DNA of 6,113 nucleotides from Oscillospiraceae bacterium (lineage in GTDB: Bacteria > Bacillota > Clostridia > Oscillospirales > Ruminococcaceae), in the NCBI GenBank assembly GCA_003508605.1, contig DNUB01000140.1, positions 1-6,113 on the forward strand, given 5' to 3'. Of this stretch, positions 6,075 to 6,113 are shown in pieces (the stretch's first letter is position 1; each line of letters starts with the position of its first letter). The notes under the pieces are model-generated. The model ran no database searches. It saw nothing but the letters and a program-made list of their open reading frames with translations, and was not told the DNA's origin. The position numbers and the translations under genes are program-made.

Positions 6075-6100
6075 GTTTTTGGCGGCTTTCCGCCAAAAAC
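6075..6100. repeat. Perfect 11-bp hairpin with four-base loop
   Basis: GTTTTTGGCGG (6075-6085) and CCGCCAAAAAC (6090-6100) are perfect inverted copies around a CTTT loop. The T-tract precedes and the A-tract follows the GC core on both strands, the reverse of what an intrinsic terminator needs. It may therefore be a repeat element, a recombination site or an RNA-stabilising structure. An alternative fold pairs GCCG (6072-6075) with CGGC (6083-6086). The window ends 13 bp later, so the full extent is unknown. Confidence 0.7.
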
Positions 6101-6113
6101 AAAAATCGGGCAG

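Noticed and set aside
5830..6102. Minus-strand open frame of 90 codons across the right intergenic region
   Set aside because: It overlaps the small membrane protein, starts inside the hairpin pair, has no visible ribosome binding site and no recognisable protein character.

Overview
The window looks like chromosomal DNA from a low-to-middle GC Firmicute, most likely a gut-type Clostridia (Oscillospiraceae or Ruminococcus-like). This is inferred from the AAAGGA/AGGAGG ribosome binding sites, sigma-A-like promoters, an A-tract/hairpin/T-tract terminator and the style of the proteins. No rRNA, tRNA, transposase, phage or CRISPR features are visible. All four protein genes lie on the + strand.

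Layout. Positions 1-374 are a non-coding, AT-rich leader with several inverted repeats. Positions 375-2960 encode a large multidomain signalling protein: a PAS-like region, a poorly resolved sensory region, a GAF domain, a GGDEF domain and an EAL domain. Both nucleotide-second-messenger domains are degenerate. GGDEF reads SGSVL, and in the EAL domain the AEGVE motif is replaced by VKHTD. The protein is therefore more likely a c-di-GMP (or other ligand) receptor or scaffold than a cyclase or phosphodiesterase. A clear intrinsic terminator at 3007-3045 separates it from what follows.

A second transcription unit starts from a near-consensus promoter (TTGAAA, 17 bp, TATAAT at 3085-3113) and carries three genes. 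These are a RodA-type SEDS peptidoglycan glycosyltransferase (3166-4320), a galactokinase-family GHMP sugar kinase with a variant sugar-binding motif (4362-5639), and an unrecognised 101-residue membrane protein (5659-5964). The gaps of 41 and 19 bp and the strong Shine-Dalgarno sites suggest co-transcription. The mix of wall-elongation enzyme, sugar kinase and small membrane protein is not a textbook operon.

The right edge (5965-6113) is non-coding. It holds a hairpin that would work as a terminator for a leftward gene beyond the window, then two perfect inverted repeats of 10 and 11 bp that look like an intergenic repeat element.

Two start sites need care. For the first gene and for rodA, in-frame TTG codons allow longer readings (from 306 and 3085), but good ribosome binding sites support the ATGs at 375 and 3166. 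The upstream TTG of rodA is itself the -35 box of its promoter. I see no convincing wholly new system. The points most worth a second look are the doubly degenerate GGDEF-EAL protein, the variant galactokinase, the unusual operon and the hairpin pair at the right edge.
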